From Streptomyces marokkonensis (GTDB lineage: Bacteria > Actinomycetota > Actinomycetes > Streptomycetales > Streptomycetaceae): DNA of 64,000 bases. Position 1 is the stretch's first letter. Every line of letters starts with the position of its first letter. The notes beneath the pieces were generated by a model. The model did no database searches and had not been told where the DNA came from. It saw nothing but the letters and a program-made list of their open reading frames with translations. Shown one piece after another: positions 42,520 through 51,816 of this stretch. The position numbers and the translations under genes are program-made. The DNA is taken from NCBI RefSeq assembly GCF_008312835.1, contig NZ_VSKS01000005.1:124001-188000 (forward strand), given 5' to 3'.

Positions 42520-43812
42520 TCAGCTCCGCGACGTACGGGTCACCCGTACCCGGTACTCCTCCGCCCCCGCCGCCGTCACCGCCACCCGTATGCCCGCCCC
42601 GCGGTCCTCGAAGCTCTCGCCCGGTGTGAACGGCGCGTCCGAGAGTTCCGCGTGGACGTTCGGGGCGCGGGTGCAGCCGCCGCTGTCCCGGCGGGAGTCG
42701 TAGACGGTGATCGGGCCCATGCCGGTGTCCACGTTCGCGTCGACGCGGTAGACGAGGACGCCGGGGCGGCACACCGCCTCGTCGTTTCCGGCGCGGGTGC
42801 GCAGTTCGACGGCGTAGCCGGAGTGGGCGTTCAAGGGGATGAAGACGAGTTTCGGGCCGCCCGCCCGGGCCAGGGGGGTGAGGACGTACTCCCGCGTGCC
42901 CCGGTTCGCCGCGCAGCCGACCTGGGACGCGTCCAGCCAGCCCAGCTTCCACTTGTGCCAGGCGAGGAGGTCGTTGTTGGCGCCCCAGTCCTCGCTCATG
43001 ATGTCCCAGTGGCCGACCGCGCCGCCGCCCTCGGCGGTGTACAGGTCGGGCAGGCCGAAGACGTGACCGTTCTCGTGCGGCAGGACGCGGTAGCCGGTGA
43101 GGTCGTAGGAGCCGGATCCGTCGTCCTGGCGGGAGTAGACGAAGGACGCGTTGGAGACGGGGACGCCGTCGGCGGTCGGGGCCTCCCCGTTGCCGGCGAA
43201 GGTGACGGACAGGACCGTGTCGAGGGCGGCCGGGCCCGCGTTGGGGGTCACCAGCACGTTCAGCAGGTCGTACGACTGGAAGTCCACCTCGGGATCGGCC
43301 TCGGCCACGATGTCGCGGACCAGTTCGCGGTAGCCGGGGTCGAAGGGGGCGCCGCGCTCTATGCCGTACGCGCGGAAGGACTTGGGCATGCGCAGCCAGT
43401 CGGGGACCGGGATCTCGGGGCGGTAGTCGAGGCGGCCGTAGGAGCTGGTGGTGAACCACTCGCGGGTCCGGGGGAAGAACTCCCGGTAGCGGTCGAGGGC
43501 GTCGCCCTCACCGGGGGCGTCGGAGAAGTCGATCATCAGGGTGAGGGCGCGCACCGTGCCGGTGGAGCGGGTGTAGCCGGGGGCCGTGGGGATGCCCTCG
43601 GACATCTGGACCTCACGCTTGCTGCTGATCAGGCAGGGGCCGTGTGCGGACGTGCGGGACAGGGAGCCGGGTCCGGCGCCGGCGGTGGAGGCGCCGGGGG
43701 AGAGGTGGCCGTGGCCGGCCGAGGTGCTGACGGCGAAGGTGAGGGCGGACACGGAAGCCAGAGCGGCCAGGCGGCGCGGGGATATCCGGCGTCGGCTCGG
43801 CTGCGGCTGCAT
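42520..43812 (-). CDS. Secreted M6-type (immune inhibitor A-like) metalloprotease
   Basis: 430 aa from the ATG at 43812 (GGAGGT 8 nt upstream). A signal peptide (RRRISPRRLAALASVSALTF) precedes the M6 domain: VRALTLMIDFSDAPGEGD, the zinc motif HENGHVFGLPDLY (HExGH) and a downstream GHWDIMSED. There is an Asp-rich loop and a beta-sandwich C-terminus (GYAVELRTRAG, ...YRVRVTRTSRS). Extracellular proteolysis is the expected role. Confidence 0.87.
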   Translation of the reverse strand: MQPQPSRRRISPRRLAALASVSALTFAVSTSAGHGHLSPGASTAGAGPGSLSRTSAHGPCLISSKREVQMSEGIPTAPGYTRSTGTVRALTLMIDFSDAPGEGDALDRYREFFPRTREWFTTSSYGRLDYRPEIPVPDWLRMPKSFRAYGIERGAPFDPGYRELVRDIVAEADPEVDFQSYDLLNVLVTPNAGPAALDTVLSVTFAGNGEAPTADGVPVSNASFVYSRQDDGSGSYDLTGYRVLPHENGHVFGLPDLYTAEGGGAVGHWDIMSEDWGANNDLLAWHKWKLGWLDASQVGCAANRGTREYVLTPLARAGGPKLVFIPLNAHSGYAVELRTRAGNDEAVCRPGVLVYRVDANVDTGMGPITVYDSRRDSGGCTRAPNVHAELSDAPFTPGESFEDRGAGIRVAVTAAGAEEYRVRVTRTSRS

Positions 43813-43979
43813 GCGGGGACCTCCGCTCCACACGGCAGCCGCCGGTCTCCGACTGCACCCTCCCGATCACCCTGCGTCGCGGGATGTGGGGGCGCTCGCC
43901 GGGAGGGCCGATCGTGGGGCGCCCGGACGCCCGCACGTGAGGTGGGTCACAGGAAAACTTCCCGAGGAGAGGAAATAAC

Positions 43980-44036
43980 CGGGGATCCCTTCCCCGTTTA
44001 GACCTGTGTCCGCGCGAAACGGGGATTCCCTCCCCG
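43980..44036. promoter_or_regulatory. Pair of identical-type operators 40 bp apart
   Basis: CGGGGA-N5-TCCCCG at 43980-43996 and again at 44020-44036: perfect 6-bp arms, same 5-nt spacer length, start-to-start exactly 40 bp. They lie 54-110 bp upstream of the TetR GTG and about 170 bp from the divergent protease, so they are likely TetR-dimer sites. Confidence 0.65.
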
Positions 44037-44089
44037 GATTCGAAGGGGCACGCAGGACCAGAGACAGCCACCCCACCGAGGAGTGCACC

Positions 44090-44731
44090 GTGCAGACCGC
44101 GACCCCCCTCACGCGCAAGGCGCCCCGGCCCCGTGCCGACGCCCTGCGCAACCGGGAGCGGATCGTCACCGCCGCCCGCGAGATGTTCGTCGAGTTCGGG
44201 TGCGAGGTGCCGCTCGACGACGTCGCGCGCCGGGCCGGCGTCGGCAATGCCACGGTGTACCGCAACTTCCCCGACCGTGACGCGCTGGTGCGCGAGGTCG
44301 TCTGCTCCGTGATGGACCGTACGGTGCGGGCGGCCGAGCAGGCGCTGAGCGAGACCGGGGACGCCTTCGAGGCGCTGGAACGGTTCGCGCACACGGCCGC
44401 CGACGAGCGGATCAGCGCGCTGTGCCCGATGATCTCCAGCACCTTCGACCAGCACCACCCCGACCTGGAGGACGCACGCCGGCGAGCCGAGAGCCTCGTC
44501 GCCCAGCTGATGGACCGCGCCAAGGCGGCCGGTCAGCTCCGTACCGACGTGGAGTACGGCGACCTGATGGTGGGCGTCGCGCAGCTGAGCCGGCCCCCGG
44601 CCGGTGCCGGCTGCGACAACGCCGACCGCTTCGTCCACCGCCATCTGCAGCTGTTCCTGGACGGGATGCGGGCCCCTGCCCGGACCACCCTGCCGGGTTC
44701 CGCCGTGACCGTGGAGGATCTGCGCCGCTGA
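44090..44731 (+). CDS. TetR-family repressor
   Basis: 213 aa from the GTG at 44090 (GAGGAG upstream). HTH: NRERIVTAAREMFVEFGCEV, PLDDVARRAGVGNATVYRNF. The C-terminal ligand domain is SBP-like (CPMISSTFDQHH). Precedes a DHA2 MFS pump by about 150 nt in the same direction and carries twin operators upstream, so a drug-responsive repressor/pump pair is likely. Confidence 0.9.
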   Translation: MQTATPLTRKAPRPRADALRNRERIVTAAREMFVEFGCEVPLDDVARRAGVGNATVYRNFPDRDALVREVVCSVMDRTVRAAEQALSETGDAFEALERFAHTAADERISALCPMISSTFDQHHPDLEDARRRAESLVAQLMDRAKAAGQLRTDVEYGDLMVGVAQLSRPPAGAGCDNADRFVHRHLQLFLDGMRAPARTTLPGSAVTVEDLRR

Positions 44732-44880
44732 GCGAGCCCTGACACCTCATCCGCGCCGCCCGTCCCGAGCACGGGCTTCGCCTCGAACGGCCGTCCCGGG
44801 GACGAGTCGTTCCTTGAAGACACCCGATTTTTCGTTACACATTCTCGATTTCCGTCACAAGTACCGAAGTGGGTACCCCC

Positions 44881-46422
44881 ATGTCTGAAACAGGTTCAAC
44901 GGCCGTGAAGGCCACGAGCGGCCAGGACGCCAACCGCTGGAGAGCGCTCGTCTTCATCGCCCTCGCCCAGCTGATGGTCGTCCTGGACGCGACCATCGTG
45001 AACATCGCGCTGCCCTCCGCCCAGCAGGACCTGGGCATCTCGGACGGCAACCGCCAGTGGGTCGTCACCGCGTACGCCCTGGCCTTCGGCGGTCTGCTGC
45101 TGTTCGGCGGCCGGATCGCCGACCTGTGGGGGCGCAAGCGGGCCTTCGTCCTGGGTCTGGGCGGCTTCGCGCTGGCCTCCGCGCTCGGTGGCGCTGCCAC
45201 CAACGAGGCCATGATGTTCGGCGCGCGAGCCCTGCAGGGCGCGTTCGGCGCGCTGCTCGCGCCCGCCGCGCTGTCCCTGCTCGCGGTGATGTTCACCGAC
45301 GGCAAGGAGCGTGCCAAGGCGTTCGGCATCTACGGTGCGATAGCCGGTGGCGGTGGTGCCGTGGGCCTGATCCTCGGCGGGTTCCTCACCGAGTACCTGG
45401 ACTGGCGCTGGACGTTCTTCGTGAACATCCCGTTCGCCGTCGTCGCCGCGGTCGGCGCGTACTTCGTCATCCGTGAGCCGGAGGGCGGCCGCAACCGCTC
45501 GCCGCTCGACGTCCCCGGCGTGATCCTGTCCACCGTGGGCCTGGTCGCGCTCGTCTACGGCTTCACCCGGGCGGAGTCCGAGGGCTGGAGCGACTCCGTG
45601 ACGGTCGGCATGTTCGTCGCGTCCGCCGTGCTGCTCGCCGCCTTCGTGGCCGTGGAGGCCAGGGTCAAGGCGCCGCTGCTGCCGCTGCGTGTGATCACCG
45701 AACGCAACCGCGGCGGGGTCTACCTCTCGCTGGGTCTGGCGATCATCGCGATGTTCGGCCTGTTCCTCTTCCTCACCTACTACCTGCAGGTCGTGCAGGG
45801 GTACTCGCCGGTCAAGACCGGCTTCGCCTTCCTGCCGATGATCGCGGGCATGATCGTGGGGTCCACGCAGATCGGCACCCGGCTGATGACCAGGGTCGCG
45901 CCCCGGCTGCTGATGGCCCCCGGCTTCGTGGTCGCCGCCCTCGGCATGCTGCTGCTGACCCAGCTGGAGATCGACTCCTCGTACACGGCCCTGCTGCTGC
46001 CGGCGATGCTGCTGCTCGGTCTGGGCATGGGTACGGCGTTCATGCCGGCCATGTCGCTGGCCACGCTGGGAGTGGAGCCGCGTGACTCCGGTGTCGCCTC
46101 CGCGATGGTCAACACCTCGCAGCAGGTGGGCGGCGCGATCGGTACGGCCCTGCTGAACACGATCGCCGCCTCGGCCACCACGTCCTACGTCGCCGACCAC
46201 ATCGGCGGCGCCACCAGCCGGTCCCAGCAGCAGCTGGTCCAGCTCCAGGGGCAGGTGCAGGGCTACACCAGCGCCATCTGGTTCGCCGTCGGGATCCTGG
46301 TGGCGGCCGCCGCCATCGCCGCGGTCCTGATCAACGCGGGCCGGCCGGGCGGCACCACGGTCGCCGGGTCCTCCGACGAGACCGTCGGGGACGAGCTGGC
46401 CGTGCCGGTGGCCATCCACTGA
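44881..46422 (+). CDS. DHA2 (EmrB/QacA) drug:H+ antiporter
   Basis: 513 aa from the ATG at 44881 (GTG at 44869 possible; neither has a strong ribosome site). 14 TM segments; motif A GRIADLWGRKRAF and opening LMVVLDATIVNIALPS are diagnostic of DHA2 multidrug exporters. Pairs with the upstream TetR gene. Confidence 0.9.
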   Translation: MSETGSTAVKATSGQDANRWRALVFIALAQLMVVLDATIVNIALPSAQQDLGISDGNRQWVVTAYALAFGGLLLFGGRIADLWGRKRAFVLGLGGFALASALGGAATNEAMMFGARALQGAFGALLAPAALSLLAVMFTDGKERAKAFGIYGAIAGGGGAVGLILGGFLTEYLDWRWTFFVNIPFAVVAAVGAYFVIREPEGGRNRSPLDVPGVILSTVGLVALVYGFTRAESEGWSDSVTVGMFVASAVLLAAFVAVEARVKAPLLPLRVITERNRGGVYLSLGLAIIAMFGLFLFLTYYLQVVQGYSPVKTGFAFLPMIAGMIVGSTQIGTRLMTRVAPRLLMAPGFVVAALGMLLLTQLEIDSSYTALLLPAMLLLGLGMGTAFMPAMSLATLGVEPRDSGVASAMVNTSQQVGGAIGTALLNTIAASATTSYVADHIGGATSRSQQQLVQLQGQVQGYTSAIWFAVGILVAAAAIAAVLINAGRPGGTTVAGSSDETVGDELAVPVAIH

Positions 46423-46510
46423 CGGACGGGCCGCCTCTCACCACCCGTGCGGAGGAGGAGGGGACGCCTCCCCCGTACGGCTCCCCGGACCTGCCCCGGC
46501 TCCCGCCTCG

Positions 46511-47026
46511 TCAGCGGAGCCAGGGCAGGTCCGCACCCGCTTCGCTCGGCTGAAGTCCCTCGGCGACGATCCGCATGATCTCGCCGAGGGACTTCTGCTG
46601 TTCCGGGGTGAGCCGGTCGAAGACCGCCTGGCGCACGGCGTCCACATGGCCGGGCGCGTGCCGGCGCAGCACGTCCCGGCCTTCGTCCGTCAGGACGGCG
46701 AACTGGCCCCGCTTGTCGGAGGGGCAGTCCTCGCGGCGCACCCAGCCGCTCTTCTCCAGCCGGGCCACGGCGTGCGAGAGGCGGGAGCGGGTGATCTTCG
46801 CGGACATCGCCAGCTCGGTCATCCGCAGGCGCCTGTCCGGGGCCTCGGCGAGCATGACCAGGAGGCCGTAGTACACGTGCGGCATTCCCGCGTCACGCTG
46901 GAGCTGACGGTCGAGATGGTCTTCCAGGAGTGTGGTGGCGTCGATGTACGCGCGCCAGACGCGCTGTTCCTCGTCGGTGAGCCAGCGCGGTTCCCCGTGG
47001 TCTGCGGATGTGGGTGCCGTCTTCAT
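46511..47026 (-). CDS. MarR-family regulator
   Basis: 171 aa from the ATG at 47026. A MarR winged helix (RLRMTELAMSAKITRSRLSH, SGWVRREDCPSDKRGQFAVL) in a helical dimer frame (LTDEEQRVWRAYIDATTLLE). Divergent from the dioxygenase gene across 140 bp with an AT-rich patch (TTCTTGAAGGTTAAACAAAA), a likely MarR site. It probably represses the dioxygenase and is released by an aromatic ligand. Confidence 0.9.
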   Translation of the reverse strand: MKTAPTSADHGEPRWLTDEEQRVWRAYIDATTLLEDHLDRQLQRDAGMPHVYYGLLVMLAEAPDRRLRMTELAMSAKITRSRLSHAVARLEKSGWVRREDCPSDKRGQFAVLTDEGRDVLRRHAPGHVDAVRQAVFDRLTPEQQKSLGEIMRIVAEGLQPSEAGADLPWLR

Positions 47027-47166
47027 GTACTCCACTGTACGGCGAACGTTCTTGAAGGTTAAACAAAAATGCCGTACGGTCGGTGGTGGAAGTTGAGATT
47101 TCAAGTAACAGCCCTCCCGGACCGCCCCGGGTGATCCGGGGGAACCCGCCGAAGGGAGTCGCCGTC

Positions 47167-47952
47167 ATGACCGCAGCCACTCAGGAGCGCATGCCCGCGC
47201 TCTACCTCAGTCACGGCGCCCCGCCCCTGGCCGACGACCCCGTCTGGCCCGGCGAGCTGGCCGCCTGGTCGGCGGACCTGCCCCGTCCGAAGGCGATCCT
47301 CGTCGTCTCCGCCCACTGGGAGGAGGCGCCCCTCGCCCTCGGCGCCACCGAGACGGTCCCCCTCGTCCACGACTTCTGGGGCTTCCCCGAGCACTACTAC
47401 CGGGTCACCTACGGCGCCCCCGGCGCCCCGGCCCTCGCCGACTCCGTGCGCAAGCTGCTGCGCGCCCCCGGCACGCCCGTGCAGGACGTCCCCGACCGGG
47501 GCCTGGACCACGGGGCGTACGTCCCGCTGGTCGAGATGTACCCCGGGGCCGACGTCCCGGTGCTCCAGGTGTCGATGCCGACGCTGGACCCGGTGAGGCT
47601 GATGGAGATCGGGCGCAGGCTCGCGCCGCTGCGCGACGAGGGCGTGCTGATCATCGGCTCCGGGTTCTTCACCCACAACCTGGCCGCGCTGCGGCAGGGC
47701 GGCGTCCCCGCCTGGTCGGCGGAGTTCGACGCCTGGGGACGGGAGGCGCTGCAGGCGCGGGACGTGGACGCGCTGCTGGACTTCACCCGCAAGTCCCCGG
47801 CGGGCCTGCTCGCCCATCCGCGCACCGAGCACTTCGCTCCGCTCTTCGTGACCATGGGCGCCGCGGACGCGGCCGGTGAGCTCGGGGAACAGAAGTCCGT
47901 GATCGACGGGTTCTGGATGGGGCTGGCCAAGCGGTCGGTGCAGTTCGGCTGA
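47167..47952 (+). CDS. Class III extradiol ring-cleaving dioxygenase (LigB/DODA type)
   Basis: 261 aa; AAGGGAG 8 nt before the ATG. YLSHGAPPLADDP, VVSAHWEE, DRGLDHGAYVPL and IGSGFFTHNL place the metal-ligand His residues of the LigB/YgiD fold. Substrate is probably a catechol (DOPA-like). Controlled by the divergent MarR. Confidence 0.87.
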   Translation: MTAATQERMPALYLSHGAPPLADDPVWPGELAAWSADLPRPKAILVVSAHWEEAPLALGATETVPLVHDFWGFPEHYYRVTYGAPGAPALADSVRKLLRAPGTPVQDVPDRGLDHGAYVPLVEMYPGADVPVLQVSMPTLDPVRLMEIGRRLAPLRDEGVLIIGSGFFTHNLAALRQGGVPAWSAEFDAWGREALQARDVDALLDFTRKSPAGLLAHPRTEHFAPLFVTMGAADAAGELGEQKSVIDGFWMGLAKRSVQFG

Positions 47953-47965
47953 GCCCGGGAGCGGG

Positions 47966-48484
47966 CTACAGCTCCTTCTCGTACCAGGCCACGTCCCACC
48001 AGCGGTCGAACTTGCGGCCCACCTCCCGGTAGGTGCCGACGTGCCGGAAGCCGAAGCGCTCGTGCAGGCGCGTCGAGGCGTCGTTCGGCTGGGCGATGCC
48101 GGCGTAGGCGCGGTGCAGGCCCTCGTCCGACAGGGCCTCGAAGAGGGCCTTGTAGAGCAGGGTGCCGATGCCGCGCCGGCCGGCGTCCGGGGCGACGTAG
48201 ACCGTCGTCTCCACGGAGGTCGCGTAGGCGGGCTTGGGGCGGAAGGGGCTCGATGTGGCGTACCCCAGGATCCGCCGCGGACCGCCGTCCGTGGCAACCA
48301 TCAGGCGGTACGGGCCGTCTACAGGGTGGGAGAGCAGCCAGGGGCGGCGCTCCTCAGGAGTGAAGGGCGACGTGTCGAAGGTGATCGCCGTCTCACGTAC
48401 GTAGTGGTTGTACAGGTCGGTGAGGGACGCCAGGTCGTCCTCCCCGCCCGGCCTGACCTGGACCTCTGCATACTCCGACGGCAT
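47966..48484 (-). CDS. GNAT N-acetyltransferase (phosphinothricin acetyltransferase-like)
   Basis: 172 aa from the ATG at 48484 (perfect GGGGAGG upstream). ITFDTSPFTPEERRPWLLSH, GYATSSPFRPKPAYATSVET and the acetyl-CoA loop APDAGRRGIGTLLYKALFEA match the PAT/pat-bar group. It probably N-acetylates a small amine or amino-acid analogue. Convergent with the dioxygenase. Confidence 0.88.
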   Translation of the reverse strand: MPSEYAEVQVRPGGEDDLASLTDLYNHYVRETAITFDTSPFTPEERRPWLLSHPVDGPYRLMVATDGGPRRILGYATSSPFRPKPAYATSVETTVYVAPDAGRRGIGTLLYKALFEALSDEGLHRAYAGIAQPNDASTRLHERFGFRHVGTYREVGRKFDRWWDVAWYEKEL

Positions 48485-48545
48485 CGAGCCTCCCCGCGTG
48501 GCCTGACAGGGTACTGCATGATCAGAAAATTGGGGGGTCGGGTTG

Positions 48546-48571
48546 GGAATTCTGTCCGGATTCCAGTCGTT
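48546..48571 (+). promoter_or_regulatory. sigmaR-type promoter of hrdD
   Basis: GGAAT (48546-48550), exactly 18 nt, then GTT (48569-48571): a full match to the GGAAT-N18-GTT consensus of the disulfide-stress factor sigmaR, which is known to transcribe hrdD in S. coelicolor. It lies about 107 nt upstream of the hrdD ATG. Confidence 0.8.
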
Positions 48572-48677
48572 GTTTCCTACGGATGCGGGCACCCGAGCAG
48601 AGTCCGGGAGAGACCTGAAGAACGTGCCGAGCGTCCGCGAGACCACCCGCTGACCTCATCATCGCAAGGGAGCACGC

Positions 48678-49676
<999 letters not shown>

Positions 49677-50029
49677 CCGCCGGTGCCCACCCCGCCGGGG
49701 GTGGCTGGGTGGCGACCGCGTCCGGCGCGGTAGCGTGAACACCCCGGCCGCGTACGCCGGGTGGCGAAAGACCGCGCAAAACATGGCTGTTCCCCGCCGC
49801 TTCAACCCGGCGGCACCGGGAACAAAGATTCAGGGCCCAGGAGTTCGGACCTCGGGGACTCGATTCCCCTGGACCCGCGAGAGCCACGTCCCGACGCACA
49901 ACCCCCCCGGCGCCGGGACTTCCCAAGGCCGGGTTCGGTGCCCCTCCCCCCGGGCGCCGGGCCCGGCTTTCTCATGCCACCGGGACCGGTCAGCGGGTCA
50001 CCCCGAACCTGAACCCCGGGGTGACCCGC
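49677..50029. other. Structured intergenic region after hrdD
   Basis: No credible gene. Predictable helices by eye: TGTTCCC/GGGAACA at 49788-49824 with inner CCGC/GCGG pairing, GGGGA-CTCGAT-TCCCC at 49854-49869, and a perfect 12-bp stem GCGGGTCACCCC/GGGGTGACCCGC at 49993-50029. The last should terminate hrdD; the whole might be a small structured RNA. Confidence 0.5.
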
Positions 50030-50033
50030 CAGA

Positions 50034-50048
50034 TGGCAGATTGTGCCA
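50034..50048. promoter_or_regulatory. Operator candidate for the TetR gene
   Basis: TGGCA-N5-TGCCA, perfect 5-bp arms, ending 21 nt before the GTG at 50070, where an autoregulatory TetR site is expected. Confidence 0.4.
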
Positions 50049-50069
50049 CATGGGCATAGCCTGCCGGGC

Positions 50070-50747
50070 GTGAGCAGCACCACCCCTCCTCCTCCGCCGT
50101 CCGCGCCGTCCCTGACCGAACGGCGCAAGGCCGAGACCCGCATGGAGATCGCACGTGCGGCGGCAGGTCTCTTCGTCCGGCAGGGCCTGCGGGCCACCCG
50201 GGCCGAGGACATCGCCCAGGCGGCCGGTATCGCCCCGCGCACCTTCTACCGGTACTTCGCCAGCAAGGAAGAGGCCGTCGGCCCGCTCTACGCGGCCGGT
50301 GCCCAGCGCTGGGTGGAGGCGGTGCGCGCCGCCCCCGCCGGGGTGCCCCTGCCGCGGGTCCTGGAGGACGCCGTGCGCCATACGCTGACGCCCGGCCTCG
50401 GGGTGTCGGTGGCCTCCTGGAACCGGGTGCGCACCCTGATCCGGCTGGCGCAGGCGAACCCCGCCCTGCGCCGGGTGTGGGCGGAGGCGTGCCAGACGTC
50501 GGAACGGAACCTGACGGAGGCGCTGGCGGAGCGGCTTCCGGCCGGCCGGCTTCCCTGCGACGCCGGCGACGTCGCCGACCGCGGCCGGCTCGGCTTCGCC
50601 GCGGCCGTCGCGAGTGCGGCCGTACGCACGGCCATGGAGAGCTGGGCGGCGGACGACGGCCCCGCGGACGGCCCCCGGGGACCGGCCGAACTGGCGCTGG
50701 CCAACCTGACGGCGCTACGGGACTTCCCCTGGGGCGAACTGACGTGA
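50070..50747 (+). CDS. TetR-family regulator
   Basis: 225 aa from the GTG at 50070. The N-terminal TTPPPPPSAPSLTERRKAETR leads into the HTH (FVRQGLRATRAEDIAQAAGI, APRTFYRYFASKEEAV). Convergent with the WYL regulator (7 nt between stops). No pump is directly downstream, so the target is elsewhere or is the gene itself. Confidence 0.87.
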   Translation: MSSTTPPPPPSAPSLTERRKAETRMEIARAAAGLFVRQGLRATRAEDIAQAAGIAPRTFYRYFASKEEAVGPLYAAGAQRWVEAVRAAPAGVPLPRVLEDAVRHTLTPGLGVSVASWNRVRTLIRLAQANPALRRVWAEACQTSERNLTEALAERLPAGRLPCDAGDVADRGRLGFAAAVASAAVRTAMESWAADDGPADGPRGPAELALANLTALRDFPWGELT

Positions 50748-50754
50748 CGCCCCG

Positions 50755-51753
50755 TCACGGCCCAGGACGCTCCGCCCGGCTTCCCTCACCGCCGCCCGCC
50801 GCCCGGCTCATGCGCGCACCCATGTCCCGTACCGCCTCGATCAGTTCCGCCGGCTCGTGCACGGTGAACTCGTGGCCCAGCATCGCCAGGCGCACCGCCA
50901 TCCAGTCCTTGGCGTCGCTCACCGTCGCCCGCAGCCGGCAGGTGCCCGCGTCCAGCGGCTCGGGCGCGCCCAGCCAGCCCGGGATGCGGGCCGCGACCGT
51001 CTCGGCCGGTGCGGCGAAGGTGACGACGAGCTCGTAGGACTCCCGCGCCCGGTACATGGACCGGCGCAGGTACTCCGCCGCGCTGCCCGTCGGCAGTTCC
51101 CTCGGGGTGAACCGCGCCCCGGTCGCGAAGGGTTCGCTCACCCGGTCGACGCGGAACGTACGCCAGTCCGCGCGGTCGAGGTCGTACGCCACGAGGTACC
51201 AGCGCCGCCCGGTCGACACCAGCCGGTACGGCTCGGTCACGCGCCGGGACGCGGTGCCGTCGGCCGCCCGGTAGGCGAACCGCAGCCGCTCGTGCCCGGC
51301 CACCGTGGAGGCTATGACGGTGAGCGTCTCCGGGGCGATGGTGGCTCCGTCGCCGCTGGTCAGCGGGGTGGTGGCGGCCTGGAGCGTGCTGACGCGGTGG
51401 CGCAGCCTGCCGGGCAGCACCTGCTCCAGCTTGGCCAGCGCCCGCACGGACGCCTCGTCGACGCCCTCCAGCGCGTGCCCGGCGCCGGCCCGCAGCCCGA
51501 CCGCGATGGCCACCGCCTCCTCGTCGTCGAGCACGAGGGGAGGCATCGCCTTGCCCGCGACGAGCCGGTAGCCGCCGTCCGCGCCGAGGGTCGCCTGCAC
51601 GGGATAGCCGAGTTCGCGCAGCCGGTCGATGTCCCGCCGGATCGTGCGCCGGGAGACCCCGAGCCGCTCGGCCAGCTCGCCACCGGGCCACTCGCGGGGT
51701 GTCTGGAGGAGGGAGAGGAGGGTCAGGAGCCGGGCCGGTGTGTCCGTCGTCAT
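50755..51753 (-). CDS. YafY-type HTH/WYL-domain regulator
   Basis: 332 aa. DeoR-like HTH (LLTLLSLLQTPREWPGGELA, RLGVSRRTIRRDIDRLRELG) followed by a WYL ligand domain (EPYRLVSTGRRWYLVAYDLD) and C-terminal WCX extension. WYL regulators sense nucleotides or other ligands. Divergent from an MFS gene with a 25-bp palindrome between the two starts. Confidence 0.88.
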   Translation of the reverse strand: MTTDTPARLLTLLSLLQTPREWPGGELAERLGVSRRTIRRDIDRLRELGYPVQATLGADGGYRLVAGKAMPPLVLDDEEAVAIAVGLRAGAGHALEGVDEASVRALAKLEQVLPGRLRHRVSTLQAATTPLTSGDGATIAPETLTVIASTVAGHERLRFAYRAADGTASRRVTEPYRLVSTGRRWYLVAYDLDRADWRTFRVDRVSEPFATGARFTPRELPTGSAAEYLRRSMYRARESYELVVTFAAPAETVAARIPGWLGAPEPLDAGTCRLRATVSDAKDWMAVRLAMLGHEFTVHEPAELIEAVRDMGARMSRAAGGGEGSRAERPGP

Positions 51754-51772
51754 GGGATCGAGGATGCCTCAG

Positions 51773-51797
51773 AAGTAGGACCTGATCTGACCTACTT
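51773..51797. promoter_or_regulatory. Operator between WYL regulator and MFS pump
   Basis: AAGTAGG-N11-CCTACTT: perfect 7-bp arms centred in the 63-bp interval between the divergent start codons, an ideal position to repress both genes. Confidence 0.75.
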
Positions 51798-51816
51798 GGG
51801 GCATAGCTTCCGCGAC

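Noticed and set aside
49836-49872. tRNA-like T-arm (GGGGA-CTCGAT-TCCCC)
   Set aside because: No acceptor, D-arm or anticodon stem could be built around it; treated as one of several hairpins.
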